Shown: positions 5,268 to 5,667 of the stretch, in pieces
How positions within the stretch are numbered: the first letter of the stretch is position 1
How the letters are laid out: each line of letters opens with the position of its first letter
Origin: Bacteroidota bacterium
Lineage (GTDB): Bacteria > Bacteroidota > Bacteroidia > Chitinophagales > Chitinophagaceae
Length of the DNA: 5,667 nucleotides
Direction of reading: 5' to 3'
Assembly (NCBI GenBank): GCA_023396345.1
Contig: JAEWWO010000405.1
Span: 1 to 5,667, forward strand
Notes under the pieces: model-generated
What the model saw: the letters and a program-made list of their open reading frames with translations, nothing else
Told to the model about the DNA's origin: nothing
The model's database searches: none
Translations under genes and position numbers: made by a program

Positions 5268-5667
5268 ATGAACGCAGAAGAATTGCAAAAACAAAAAGAA
5301 ACTTTATACAAGGTTTGGCATAAAAGACCCATGATTATCTCCGGTCCGTGCAGTGCAGAAACTGAAGAGCAAATTTTGGAAACAGCCAAAGGCTTATCGG
5401 CTACAGGTAAGGTAGATATTTTTCGTGCGGGTATTTGGAAACCACGCACACGTCCCGGAAGTTTTGAAGGTATTGGTGTAAAAGGTTTGCCCTGGTTGCA
5501 GGCTGCCAAAAAAGCTACCGGATTATTGATGGCTGTTGAGGTTGCTACTCCCAAGCAGGTAGAAAATGCATTGGAATTTGGCGTTGATATTTTGTGGATT
5601 GGCGGACGTACAACCGTGAATCCGTTTAGTGTGCAGGACATAGCAGATGCATTGAGAGGTGCTGATG
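5268..5667 (+). CDS. aroF: 3-deoxy-7-phosphoheptulonate (DAHP) synthase, N-terminal part, cut by window edge
   Basis: This enzyme condenses phosphoenolpyruvate with erythrose 4-phosphate, the first step of the shikimate pathway. The visible 133 residues show the hallmarks of the AroF/KDO8P-synthase-like type: GPCSAE (26-31) with Cys28 as a metal ligand, FRAGIWKPRTRPGSFEG (52-68) with Lys58, Arg60 and Arg62 in the substrate site, EVAT (91-94), and WIGGRTTVNPFSVQDIADAL (110-129). The usual WIGAR is WIGGR here. Bacteroidota homologues often carry a C-terminal AroQ chorismate mutase domain, which would make prephenate for pheA and tyrA; whether it is present lies beyond the window. ATG at 5268 is the natural start, with about 20 residues before the first strand, in an A-rich context and 35 bases after the previous stop. 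The symbol is a type assignment; aroA or aroG names are also used. Confidence 0.93.
   Translation, partial: MNAEELQKQKETLYKVWHKRPMIISGPCSAETEEQILETAKGLSATGKVDIFRAGIWKPRTRPGSFEGIGVKGLPWLQAAKKATGLLMAVEVATPKQVENALEFGVDILWIGGRTTVNPFSVQDIADALRGAD

Noticed and set aside
5243..5641. Minus-strand 132-codon ORF opposite the DAHP synthase start
   Set aside because: The plus strand encodes unmistakable DAHP synthase motifs over the same bases; the reverse frame is a shadow.

Overview
The window is AT-rich DNA that looks like a member of the Bacteroidota. Start codons sit in A/T-rich contexts without Shine-Dalgarno motifs. A Bacteroidota-type promoter (TTTG, 18 bases, TAnnTTTG) lies upstream of the first gene. 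The gene set pheA, aminotransferase, tyrA, DAHP synthase is a familiar aromatic amino acid cluster of that phylum. I cannot place it below phylum level. All genes are on the + strand and closely spaced, as in one operon.

Positions 1-216 carry the most striking content: what reads as a complete transcription attenuator for phenylalanine and tyrosine. In order there is a promoter (19-48), an unannotated 25-codon leader peptide (68-145) containing FFYFFGYFYF, a small hairpin over the last of those codons (108-127), a long antiterminator helix (126-143 with 170-187), and an intrinsic terminator (about 176-208) that ends 8 bases before the pheA start codon. The antiterminator and terminator share the same strand segment and exclude each other. 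The spacing fits a ribosome stalled at Phe/Tyr codons leaving the antiterminator free, and a ribosome at the leader stop codon covering it.

Positions 217-3286 hold the aromatic pathway genes: prephenate dehydratase (pheA, 217-1083), a 162-base AT-rich gap with a tandem 12-base repeat, a class I/II PLP aminotransferase (1246-2406), and prephenate dehydrogenase (tyrA, 2411-3286). Together they convert prephenate to phenylpyruvate and 4-hydroxyphenylpyruvate, and probably aminate these to Phe and Tyr.

Positions 3313-5232 interrupt the pathway with a DEAD-box RNA helicase that has a C-terminal DbpA-type RNA-binding domain (3313-4977) and an unrecognised 82-residue protein (4984-5232). At 5268 the pathway resumes with the start of a DAHP synthase gene, which runs off the right edge. 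In this layout the entry enzyme of the shikimate pathway, both terminal branches and an RNA helicase could all be read from one promoter gated by Phe/Tyr supply.
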